Source of the DNA: SLLW01 sp964388615
GTDB lineage: Bacteria > Bacteroidota > Rhodothermia > Balneolales > Natronogracilivirgulaceae
Direction: 5' to 3'
DNA: 16,005 nt
Assembly: GCA_964388615.1 (NCBI GenBank)
Contig: CAYMBG010000059.1
Coordinates: forward strand, 1-16,005
A program made the translations under genes and the position numbers. The notes under the pieces are model-generated. The model was not told the DNA's origin. It did no database searches and saw only the letters and a list, made by a program, of their open reading frames with translations. Position 1 is the first letter of the stretch. Each line of letters begins with the position of its first letter. Shown here piece by piece: positions 1 through 5,945 of this stretch.

Positions 1-51
1 CCGACCTCTACGATGTCAACGTAGCGCTCTAACCAACTGAGCTAAGAACCC
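1..51 (-). tRNA. tRNA-Val (anticodon GAC), 3' part cut by window edge
   Basis: Read on the minus strand, the sequence starts with the acceptor strand GGGTTCT at 51-45. A D-arm follows (GCTC, AGTTGGTTA loop, GAGC), then a perfect anticodon stem CTACG/CGTAG around the loop TTGACAT. The middle three bases of that loop are GAC, which reads the valine codon GUC. The variable region and the start of the T-arm reach the window edge, so the T-loop and 3' acceptor strand are not visible. The cloverleaf layout is clear; only completeness is unknown. Confidence 0.93.
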
Positions 52-194
52 GGAATTACGCATGCACGCTTGAAACCTGTTATCAAACGGCCCCCTTTTC
101 TGACCCGCCTTGCTCGTTCATCTACGATGCATTGCAGTTCGGTGAGCAAAGATATCACTTTACCTTGTTTCTCACAATACCAATCATAACCAGA

Positions 195-1133
195 TTATGA
201 TATTTCAAGAATTTCAAGTTTTTTGTTTTCATCAATGAGAGGCTGGACTTTCTTTTGAATTTCTTCTTTCAATACATCCACAATGCGCTCTTTAAGATGA
301 TGCCGGTAGGTCACAATACTGATCTGGCGTGCCGGTATCGGTTCTTTAAAATACTGAATGTGCTTCAATTCATCTTCGCAGAAATCTTTGATAGCAAGAT
401 CGGGCAAGATGGTAATGCCGTGATTGGCATCGACCAGACGTTTCAGAGAGTCGATACTTCCTGCCTCATAAACGAGATTGGTTTTGGGTGACTTCATCTT
501 CTTTAGCTCACAAAGCCTGGCGATCTGGCTTCTGAGGCAGTGCCCCTCCTCCATCAGCCAAAGTTGATCCAAATCCAGGTCATCCGGCGTAACCTCTCCC
601 TCTTTCGCTTCCGGCAGGCCTTTTCCACGGTAAACAACAAAAGGTTCATTATAAAGTGGTATTTCCCGAATGGACTCGATCCCAAGCGGTGTGGCGAGGA
701 TACCAGCATCAATCATATTGGTCTTTAGTTGCGTAATGATATCATTGGTGGTCAACTCGTTAATAGTCACCTTCAATTTCTGGTATCGTTCCAGCAGATC
801 CTGAAGAAAAAGAGGAAGCAAATAAGGTGCCACCGTTGGAATCACTCCAAGTCGAAGTTCTCCTTCCACCTGATCCGACATTTCCCCGGCCAGGCGATGC
901 ATATGCTCAACCTCCTCTTTGATCCGATGCGCCTGCGCGATGAGCAGTTTGCCTGTTTCGGTCGGCATTACCGGCGATCTGCTACGATCGAATATTTTGA
1001 CACCGACCTCCTCTTCCAGACGATTGACCATGGTACTTAAGGTAGGTTGTGTAACCTGGCACTGTTCAGCCGCCCTTGCAAAATGACGGAATCGGTCAAT
1101 GGCGATAATATAGGTTAACTGCTGAAAATTCAT
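195..1133 (-). CDS. oxyR: OxyR-like LysR-family peroxide-sensing regulator
   Basis: A 312-residue LysR-type transcription factor. Residues 1-60 form the N-terminal winged helix-turn-helix, with the family pattern FARAAEQCQVTQPTLS in the recognition region; residues 90-300 form the two-lobed effector domain. The motif GHCLRSQ puts a cysteine at residue 199 and a second at 208. These are the numbers and the spacing of the peroxide-sensing disulfide pair in E. coli OxyR, and H198 and R201 are also kept. It therefore probably senses hydrogen peroxide in the cytoplasm by reversible Cys199-Cys208 oxidation and activates antioxidant genes. No katG, ahpCF or dps lies next to it; the divergent neighbour is an MFS transporter. 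The first ATG fits the family start. A small dyad (183-201) overlaps the stop codon but has no T-run. Confidence 0.92.
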   Translation of the reverse strand: MNFQQLTYIIAIDRFRHFARAAEQCQVTQPTLSTMVNRLEEEVGVKIFDRSRSPVMPTETGKLLIAQAHRIKEEVEHMHRLAGEMSDQVEGELRLGVIPTVAPYLLPLFLQDLLERYQKLKVTINELTTNDIITQLKTNMIDAGILATPLGIESIREIPLYNEPFVVYRGKGLPEAKEGEVTPDDLDLDQLWLMEEGHCLRSQIARLCELKKMKSPKTNLVYEAGSIDSLKRLVDANHGITILPDLAIKDFCEDELKHIQYFKEPIPARQISIVTYRHHLKERIVDVLKEEIQKKVQPLIDENKKLEILEIS

Positions 1134-1396
1134 GGTTCCTTGGGTGTTAATATGCTATTTTTAGATCCATATTTTAGATGTCTACCATTGTAAACACTCC
1201 GGCGTTAATGGATGCCCGGCCATCAGATAGACAAAATTTATATGAATATAGAGATTATTACATCCATATATAACCCCTTATAATATCTTTTTGATGCTAT
1301 TTCTGGTGACCATTCTTCATGATAATTTTTCGACCCTAAATATCCCCTGATATCGCAAAAAAAGTACTCATACTATTCACAAGTACCCTGACCGTC
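1134..1396. promoter_or_regulatory. Divergent control region between oxyR and the MFS gene
   Basis: This AT-rich stretch separates two divergently transcribed genes, so it must hold both promoters. The clearest repeat is TTTTAGAT at 1159-1166 and again at 1172-1179, spaced 13 bp apart on the same strand. Several A/T-flanked ATAG and CTAT half-motifs also occur, as expected for LysR/OxyR sites, but no full four-element OxyR site is convincing. It also contains the ATG-TAA-ATA series discussed under the MFS gene. No promoter hexamers can be assigned with confidence. Confidence 0.4.
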
Positions 1397-2521
1397 ATGT
1401 CGGGTGCAACCATCGGACCTGTTTTGCCTCTAATGAGCGAGGTGTTTGCAGACACTCCGAACGCCGAGCTGCTCACCCGCCTCGTTTTGACGATGCCGGC
1501 TCTTTTTATCGTATTATCTTCTACTTTATGCGGTTATCTGGTGGATAAATTTGGCCGTAAAAAAATTCTGGTTACCGCTACCCTCGTATATGGAATTGCC
1601 GGTTCAGCCGGTGCCTGGCTGGACTCTTTAACGGCAATACTGGTAAGCCGGGCAATTTTGGGAATATCAGTTGCAGGCATCATGACCGTCTGTGTCACTC
1701 TGATAGGGGACTATTACGAAGGCAGCGAGCGCCAACACATCATGGGACTCCAGAGTGCATTTATGGCCTTTGGAGGGGTGATCTTTATCTCAGCGGGTGG
1801 GGCTCTGGCTGATGTAAGCTGGCGGGCGCCATTTTTGATCTACACGTCCGCGCTTGTATTGTCACCCGCCATCATTTTTATCATTACCGAGCCGAAAAAA
1901 ACAGAAAGAGCTTCCGTAAAACCATCATCACACAGCTTCTCGTCAATGCCGCTCCGTGTAATTGGACTGATTATTTTTTCGGCTTTTGCTGGAATGGCCA
2001 TGTTTTACATGATCCCGGTGTATATCCCCTTTCTTATAGACAGCATGGGTGATGTCAGCAACACCGGCATTGGTCTGGCTCTCTCTTCATTTGTTTTGAT
2101 GGGTGCCCTGGTTGCCCTGAATTATCAATGGATCCTTTCCCGCTCTTCTCATTTTTCCATCTACCTATTCTGTTTCTTTTTGTTAGGAGCCGGATATATG
2201 CTGATATCACACGCAACCGGCTACCCGGACATATTTATCGGACTAATCATTGGAGGTATCGGCTCAGGTTTACTTATGCCCAACAGTAATGTATGGTTGC
2301 TATCCGAGGCGCCGCGTCATCTAAGAGGAAGGCTTTCCGGGACACTGACGTCCGCTATTTTCCTCGGGCAGTTCCTCTCGCCTATCCTGACCCAGCCACT
2401 GGTCAACATCACTTCCATTCAAACCGGCTTTTTTATTATAGGAATAAGCGTTGTCATCATATCCCTGTTCCTGACAACGATCTATTTATTTTATGGATAT
2501 GACCGTCTGGCCGGATCATAG
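1397..2521 (+). CDS. MFS transporter, probable drug/metabolite efflux; N-terminus damaged or mis-started
   Basis: From this ATG the protein has 374 residues and about 11 clear hydrophobic segments. The MFS motif A variant GYLVDKFGRKK (about residues 46-56) sits between the second and third helices of a normal transporter. It most resembles 12-helix drug/metabolite efflux members; the substrate is unknown. The frame continues hydrophobically upstream of this ATG (VLILFTSTLTV precedes MSGATI), so helix 1 really starts earlier. The open frame runs back only to a TAA at 1337-1339, and the codons from 1340 to 1396 contain no ATG, GTG or TTG. The codon right after the stop is ATA, where an ATG would give a good MFS N-terminus. 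Either a rare start is used, the start is mutated, or helix 1 is truncated. The 3' end overlaps the convergent gene by 6 bp. Confidence 0.8.
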   Translation: MSGATIGPVLPLMSEVFADTPNAELLTRLVLTMPALFIVLSSTLCGYLVDKFGRKKILVTATLVYGIAGSAGAWLDSLTAILVSRAILGISVAGIMTVCVTLIGDYYEGSERQHIMGLQSAFMAFGGVIFISAGGALADVSWRAPFLIYTSALVLSPAIIFIITEPKKTERASVKPSSHSFSSMPLRVIGLIIFSAFAGMAMFYMIPVYIPFLIDSMGDVSNTGIGLALSSFVLMGALVALNYQWILSRSSHFSIYLFCFFLLGAGYMLISHATGYPDIFIGLIIGGIGSGLLMPNSNVWLLSEAPRHLRGRLSGTLTSAIFLGQFLSPILTQPLVNITSIQTGFFIIGISVVIISLFLTTIYLFYGYDRLAGS

Positions 2522-3151
2522 GCTCCATTCAAATTGTGTTTCCCGATTCTCAACCTGATGAAAGCCCGCTCTTTCCAGATATTTTCGGTGTGCTGGCGTG
2601 GTACCAAAAGCGATCATCTTTTGAATACCCTGTTCTCGTAAATAATCGCGCCTATCGTGAAACAGGTATTTCCCAACCTTGAAATCCCGGTAATTCGGAA
2701 TCACAAAATCCAGTTCCACAGTATGTGTACCTTTTTGATTACCAGCGGGACGTGTCACCAGCAATCCGGCCGGAACCATGTTCCTGAGAACAAAGATACA
2801 TACATCATCAGGGCTTAGTACCGGGTTGAAATCAGGTTGATATTTCATGATTTCGTCATGGTAAAAATCGATGAAAGCCCTGATATACTCCCCTTCGCCA
2901 TTTACTCTTAAGAGCCTAAAATATTCTTTATCGCTCAGATATTTTCTCAAATAGTAAATATTTATAAGCACAATAAACCCATTCATGGCAGCCACCGGCA
3001 AGGCTCCAATTAAAATCCCATACATACTGAATAAGGCAGCTCCGATCAGGTTGATAATCCGCAACTTGATGATAGCGCTCATCATCAAAGAAACAGCTAT
3101 CAATACCGAAGCCAGGTAGCCGATGATCTCGTATATCGTATAGGTATCCAT
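2516..3151 (-). CDS. Three-helix membrane domain fused to a GNAT-like acetyltransferase domain
   Basis: I start this 211-residue protein at the ATG at 3151. A longer frame opens at 3178, but its first nine codons lie inside the stem and T-tract of the terminator of the upstream gene. Residues ~5-70 form three hydrophobic helices resembling YgjV/SemiSWEET-type small membrane domains. Residues ~75-211 look like a GNAT N-acyltransferase: a strand with VELDFVIP, a following helix, and the C-terminal KYLERAGF typical of the last GNAT helix and strand. The acceptor is unknown. The acetyl-CoA loop (R/Q-x-x-G-x-G/A) is not well conserved (DFKVGKYL is the candidate), so catalysis is uncertain. The 3' end overlaps the MFS gene convergently. 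Confidence 0.72.
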   Translation of the reverse strand: MDTYTIYEIIGYLASVLIAVSLMMSAIIKLRIINLIGAALFSMYGILIGALPVAAMNGFIVLINIYYLRKYLSDKEYFRLLRVNGEGEYIRAFIDFYHDEIMKYQPDFNPVLSPDDVCIFVLRNMVPAGLLVTRPAGNQKGTHTVELDFVIPNYRDFKVGKYLFHDRRDYLREQGIQKMIAFGTTPAHRKYLERAGFHQVENRETQFEWSL

Positions 3152-3153
3152 AT

Positions 3154-3201
3154 AAAAAAGCCGGTTATCATCACCCAATAGAAACAGGGATGATACCGGC
3201 T
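3154..3201 (-). terminator. Rho-independent terminator of the ytxH-like gene
   Basis: On the minus strand AGCCGGTATCATC (3201-3189) pairs with GATGATAACCGGCT (3172-3159), leaving one bulged base, and is followed by a run of T (3158-3154). It lies 40 bp downstream of the ytxH-like stop codon. The T-tract ends three bases before the ATG of the next minus-strand gene, which is unusual. Confidence 0.8.
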
Positions 3202-3240
3202 ATTTTCCAAAATTTAAAGCCTAATATTCGGTTCTATGTA

Positions 3241-3540
3241 TTATTTCATGGCTTTCTTAAATTCATCCGTCTTGTTTTTGCCTTTTTCAACCAGGTCATC
3301 TCTTTTCTCTTTTCCCTTTTCAATAAGATCTTCAGTCTCTTTCAGAGCTGATTCGTAACGGTTATTCATGTTTTTGACAAAGTCGTCAAATTCGGTTTTC
3401 AAGACGTCTGCATATTCGTCACTTTTTTTTGAGATCTGCTTGCGAGTCTTTTCTCCTTTGTCCGGTGCAAACAACACACCTAAAAGTGCTCCGACAAAAG
3501 ATCCCAAAATTACACTGATCAACATATTCAATTTATTCAT
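3241..3540 (-). CDS. YtxH-domain small membrane-anchored protein
   Basis: A 99-residue protein. The N-terminal hydrophobic glycine-rich segment (about 7-26, with GSFVGALLGVLFAP) followed by DKGEKTRKQISKKSDE is the YtxH-family signature. The rest is a highly charged amphipathic helix rich in Lys, Glu and Asp, probably coiled coil and cytoplasmic. Family members are linked to general stress, but the molecular role is not settled. A short purine-rich GAGGG lies just upstream of the ATG, one of the few possible Shine-Dalgarno motifs in this window. It is probably a single-gene transcript closed by the terminator at 3154-3201. Confidence 0.85.
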   Translation of the reverse strand: MNKLNMLISVILGSFVGALLGVLFAPDKGEKTRKQISKKSDEYADVLKTEFDDFVKNMNNRYESALKETEDLIEKGKEKRDDLVEKGKNKTDEFKKAMK

Positions 3541-3564
3541 AATCCCTCTGATTTTGTGGTTAAT

Positions 3565-3570
3565 ATTATA
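3565..3570 (-). promoter_or_regulatory. Candidate -10 element for the ytxH-like gene
   Basis: TATAAT on the minus strand lies 25 bp upstream of the ytxH-like ATG, giving a short plausible 5' leader. No good -35 hexamer is visible at 16-18 bp (CATTGG is the nearest), so this is only a candidate. Confidence 0.3.
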
Positions 3571-3693
3571 CTACGATCAACAAATACCAATGTGTTACGG
3601 TTCCATAGTTATCGTTTCTTTGTTTAATATACCCGTATTTTCAAAAATAATTTGCAGATTCTATTGCTCTGATGGCAATAAAACAAAAAAAAT

Positions 3694-3857
3694 CTGATTG
3701 TTGCATATTTGAAATGATGCGCTTTACCCCGGATGCTGCCAGCCATCCCATACCATCCTGCACCAATCAATTCTACTCGCAGTTTGCGAACACGGGCACG
3801 TGTAATAATAGGAATAAGGCCGGCAAAGGCAGCTGTCCCCAAACATGCTTCCAATAG
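3694..3857 (-). pseudogene. Gfo/Idh/MocA oxidoreductase remnant with the middle deleted
   Basis: This is a broken relative of the intact gene at 11947-13230. The part at 3743-3850 matches the N-terminal coding end of the intact gene (LGTAA, RKLRV, LIGAGWYGM) at roughly 85% nucleotide identity by eye. The part at 3694-3749 matches its extreme 3' end, including the complement of the GGGGTAA stop region and about 25 bp beyond it. The two parts join at GGGATGG (3743-3749 on the complementary strand). The same 7-mer occurs in the intact gene at both corresponding positions (13098-13104 and 11966-11972). The pattern is an internal deletion of about 1.13 kb between short direct repeats. The join is out of frame, so AGSIRGK replaces DGWQHPG. 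The region before LGTAA is also degraded and the original start is gone. Confidence 0.88.
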
Positions 3858-3864
3858 TTTTTTT

Positions 3865-3894
3865 AATAGCGTATTTTACCATTAGTACGCTATT
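3865..3894. repeat. 9-bp inverted repeat upstream of the SDR gene
   Basis: AATAGCGTA (3865-3873) and TACGCTATT (3886-3894) are perfect inverted copies around a 12-nt spacer. It lies 26 bp before the SDR start codon and just beyond the edge of the Gfo/Idh remnant. The T-run is on the 5' side for the plus strand, so it is not a plus-strand terminator. It could be an operator for the SDR gene or a scar of the event that placed the remnant here. Confidence 0.5.
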
Positions 3895-3920
3895 TCCAAC
3901 ACAAAACCTGAAATCCTGAT

Positions 3921-4652
3921 ATGGTTGTACTGGTACTTGGAGGCAATTCGGAAATTGGTATAGCCGCCGCCGAACAATTTGCCGAAAATGAAAGGGCCGA
4001 AATCATTCTGGCCTCCCGGAATATGCAAGAGCTTGATGACAAAGCGATCGCGTTATCAAGAAAATACAAAATCCCTGTCCATACGGTCGCCTTTGATGCC
4101 TGTGATTACGATTCACACCAAGGGTTTTATGACGATCTGGACCCGCGTCCGGATGTGGTCATTCAAGCCTTTGGAATTCTAAATAATCAAAAGGAGTGTC
4201 AGAAGGATTTCCAAAAAGCCCGTCAGATGCTGAATGCTAATCTGCTGGGAGCCGTCAGTATTCTGGAAATCATCGCCGCCGATTTCGAACAAAAAGGCGA
4301 AGGAACTATCATAGGCCTTAGTTCGGTCGCTGGTGAACGGGGGCGGCAGAGTAGTTATATTTATGCCGCCTCGAAAGCGGGACTTACGGTATACCTGGAC
4401 GGGCTGCGTCACCGGCTGTATCCATCAGGGGCTCGAGTGATTACCGTATTGCCTGGATTTGTTCCAACGAAGATGGTATCCGGACGCGCATCAAAATTTG
4501 GTGAAACTCCTTTACCGGTTGCCGGTCAGGATATTTATAAAGCCTGGAAAAAAGGACGACACAAAATTTATACCGGCTCGAAAATGCGATGGGTCATGGC
4601 TGTTATTCGAAACATCCCGGAATCACGCATGTTAAAAATGCGGGAGCTTTAG
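3921..4652 (+). CDS. Short-chain dehydrogenase/reductase, DprE2-like
   Basis: A 243-residue classical-type SDR with a Rossmann fold. The N-terminal cofactor loop is GGNSEIG (7-13), followed by a basic ASRN (31-34) that suggests NADP(H). The catalytic set is N107, S134/S135, Y148 and K152 (YAASK), followed by the PGFVPTKM loop. The GGNSEIG-type glycine loop and overall length fit the relatives of DprE2, the NAD(P)H-dependent keto-reductase that completes epimerisation of decaprenyl-phospho-ribose in arabinan synthesis. That link is family resemblance only: the partner DprE1-like flavoprotein and the UbiA-type transferase are absent here. It may reduce another sugar or lipid ketone. A dyad at 3865-3894 lies in its short upstream region, and no terminator follows it. 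Confidence 0.82.
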   Translation: MVVLVLGGNSEIGIAAAEQFAENERAEIILASRNMQELDDKAIALSRKYKIPVHTVAFDACDYDSHQGFYDDLDPRPDVVIQAFGILNNQKECQKDFQKARQMLNANLLGAVSILEIIAADFEQKGEGTIIGLSSVAGERGRQSSYIYAASKAGLTVYLDGLRHRLYPSGARVITVLPGFVPTKMVSGRASKFGETPLPVAGQDIYKAWKKGRHKIYTGSKMRWVMAVIRNIPESRMLKMREL

Positions 4653-4736
4653 GCCAGGACCAAGGCCGGCTGCATGCCATCGTTGAAGCGATCGCTTGTT
4701 AGTCTGCCTGTTCCTCCCGGTTGCTGCGACAAGCTT

Positions 4737-5150
4737 TCACCGGATTTGTTCCGGATTTCGTGCGCGGATCTGCGGTTCGCCCTCATGCGTTTGAATGCGC
4801 CCGGTAACACATATCGAGCGGCCATCATATAATTCCTCGGGGGGGATTCTCCAGTGAAAACGGTCTTCTCCCCATATAATGACCGTAAAAGGTTGTTCCG
4901 GGTGCGGCCGGCCCAGATTCAGAAAGGTGGGCTCACCTCCGATTGAAGGGATAAAATCGGCGGATTCCACGGTGCCACATACCTCTGCAACCTTTCCTGT
5001 ATGTTCTTCGGCTTCAAAGGGTGTTATCCGGACTTCCGGTTCCTGTTGAGATGGTTCCGGTTGATAAATCCTGGAAAGAATCAATCCTGCAACCATTATC
5101 AGGATAATGAACGGCATCCCCCATGTAATCAACTTCCGAAATTTCCTCAT
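4737..5150 (-). CDS. Membrane-anchored OB-fold domain protein
   Basis: A 137-residue protein. Residues ~10-27 form one uncleaved hydrophobic helix. Residues ~50-137 carry an OB-fold-like beta pattern (KVAEVCGTVESA, FLNLG, FTVIIWGED, then ICVTGRIQTHEGEPQIRA). That final 'vtGrI...g.pqI' strand pair is what one sees in small nucleic-acid-binding or BOF-like OB domains that are exported or membrane anchored. Cysteines 58 and 114 lie in predicted strands and could pair outside the cytoplasm. Its ligand cannot be told from the sequence. It lies 90 bp downstream of rlpA on the same strand and may be co-transcribed with it. Confidence 0.7.
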   Translation of the reverse strand: MRKFRKLITWGMPFIILIMVAGLILSRIYQPEPSQQEPEVRITPFEAEEHTGKVAEVCGTVESADFIPSIGGEPTFLNLGRPHPEQPFTVIIWGEDRFHWRIPPEELYDGRSICVTGRIQTHEGEPQIRARNPEQIR

Positions 5151-5240
5151 TTTAAATGGATGGGTCTATGGGTTTTGAATTTTAAAAAGGTGTCGGGATC
5201 GTGTGCGGAGACACTTATGTGGCATTATTCCTGCCAACAG

Positions 5241-5852
5241 TCAATTGATCTGTTTGACCAATCCCTCATATCCTTCCTTATTCAGTTTTTCGAGTTCCTT
5301 CTGTGCACCGCTTATGCTGTCATAATAGCCAAAATAAACCATGTAACGGGTGCGTCCGAATAAAAAAACCTGCTCCATTCGGGCTTTTTCACCGATATCG
5401 TCCGCCAGTCTTTCGGCATAAAGGGGCGCACTGTATTCGCCGACCTGAATGGTGTACAGCTCCTGATCAAGGTCTTCCGGAATGTCGCCGCCGGCTTCGA
5501 CGAGCTCAAGTCGTACCGGAGCGACGCCTGAATCCATCATATCCAGCGCTTCGGCAGCCGATCTCGAAAGATCGATAATGCGGCCTTCGGCATAAGGACC
5601 ACGGTCGTTTATCCTGACATTCACCTCTTTTTCGTTCTCCAGATTGGTCACCCTTACCACTGTATCAAAAGGCAATGTACGGTGCGCTGCCGTGGAATCC
5701 CCGGGATTGTATATTTCACCGCTGGAGGTGCGCTGGCCGTCAAAACCCGGACCATACCAGCTCGCTTCCCCCTCCTGGAGCGGCTGGTCGGAGCATGAAC
5801 CAACGGTCATCGCTGCAAGCAATAATGAATATGCAATAACGATTTTTCGCAT
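5241..5852 (-). CDS. rlpA: RlpA-like septal-ring lytic transglycosylase lipoprotein with SPOR domain
   Basis: A 203-residue protein. The N-terminal signal ends at C20 (TVGSC), a plausible lipobox, so it is probably an outer-membrane lipoprotein. Residues ~26-118 are the double-psi beta-barrel of RlpA: EASWYGPGFDGQRTSSGE, AAHRTLPFDT, then RINDRGPY and RIIDLS. The family's acidic and histidine catalytic positions are present as E46, H57 and D83. Residues ~130-203 (LYTIQVGEY, YMVYFGYYDS) form a SPOR domain, which binds denuded septal glycan. RlpA enzymes cleave peptidoglycan strands lacking stem peptides during daughter-cell separation. It sits between the GH2 gene and the OB-fold gene, about 90 bp from each, all on one strand. 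Confidence 0.92.
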   Translation of the reverse strand: MRKIVIAYSLLLAAMTVGSCSDQPLQEGEASWYGPGFDGQRTSSGEIYNPGDSTAAHRTLPFDTVVRVTNLENEKEVNVRINDRGPYAEGRIIDLSRSAAEALDMMDSGVAPVRLELVEAGGDIPEDLDQELYTIQVGEYSAPLYAERLADDIGEKARMEQVFLFGRTRYMVYFGYYDSISGAQKELEKLNKEGYEGLVKQIN

Positions 5853-5945
5853 GGGTCTTTGTCAAGGTGAGATAACCGGCTGTAAAACTGCCTTAATAAT
5901 CATCAAGCCACAGACACGGGATATTCACCCCGGCAAGAGGTTTTC

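Noticed and set aside
183..201. Dyad ATCATAA/TTATGAT at the oxyR stop codon, considered as terminator
   Set aside because: AT-rich weak stem without a following T-run on the minus strand.
4686..4697. 12-bp palindrome AAGCGATCGCTT
   Set aside because: A single GCGATCGC-type palindrome can occur by chance; no T-run, no repeat copy nearby and no link to a gene start.
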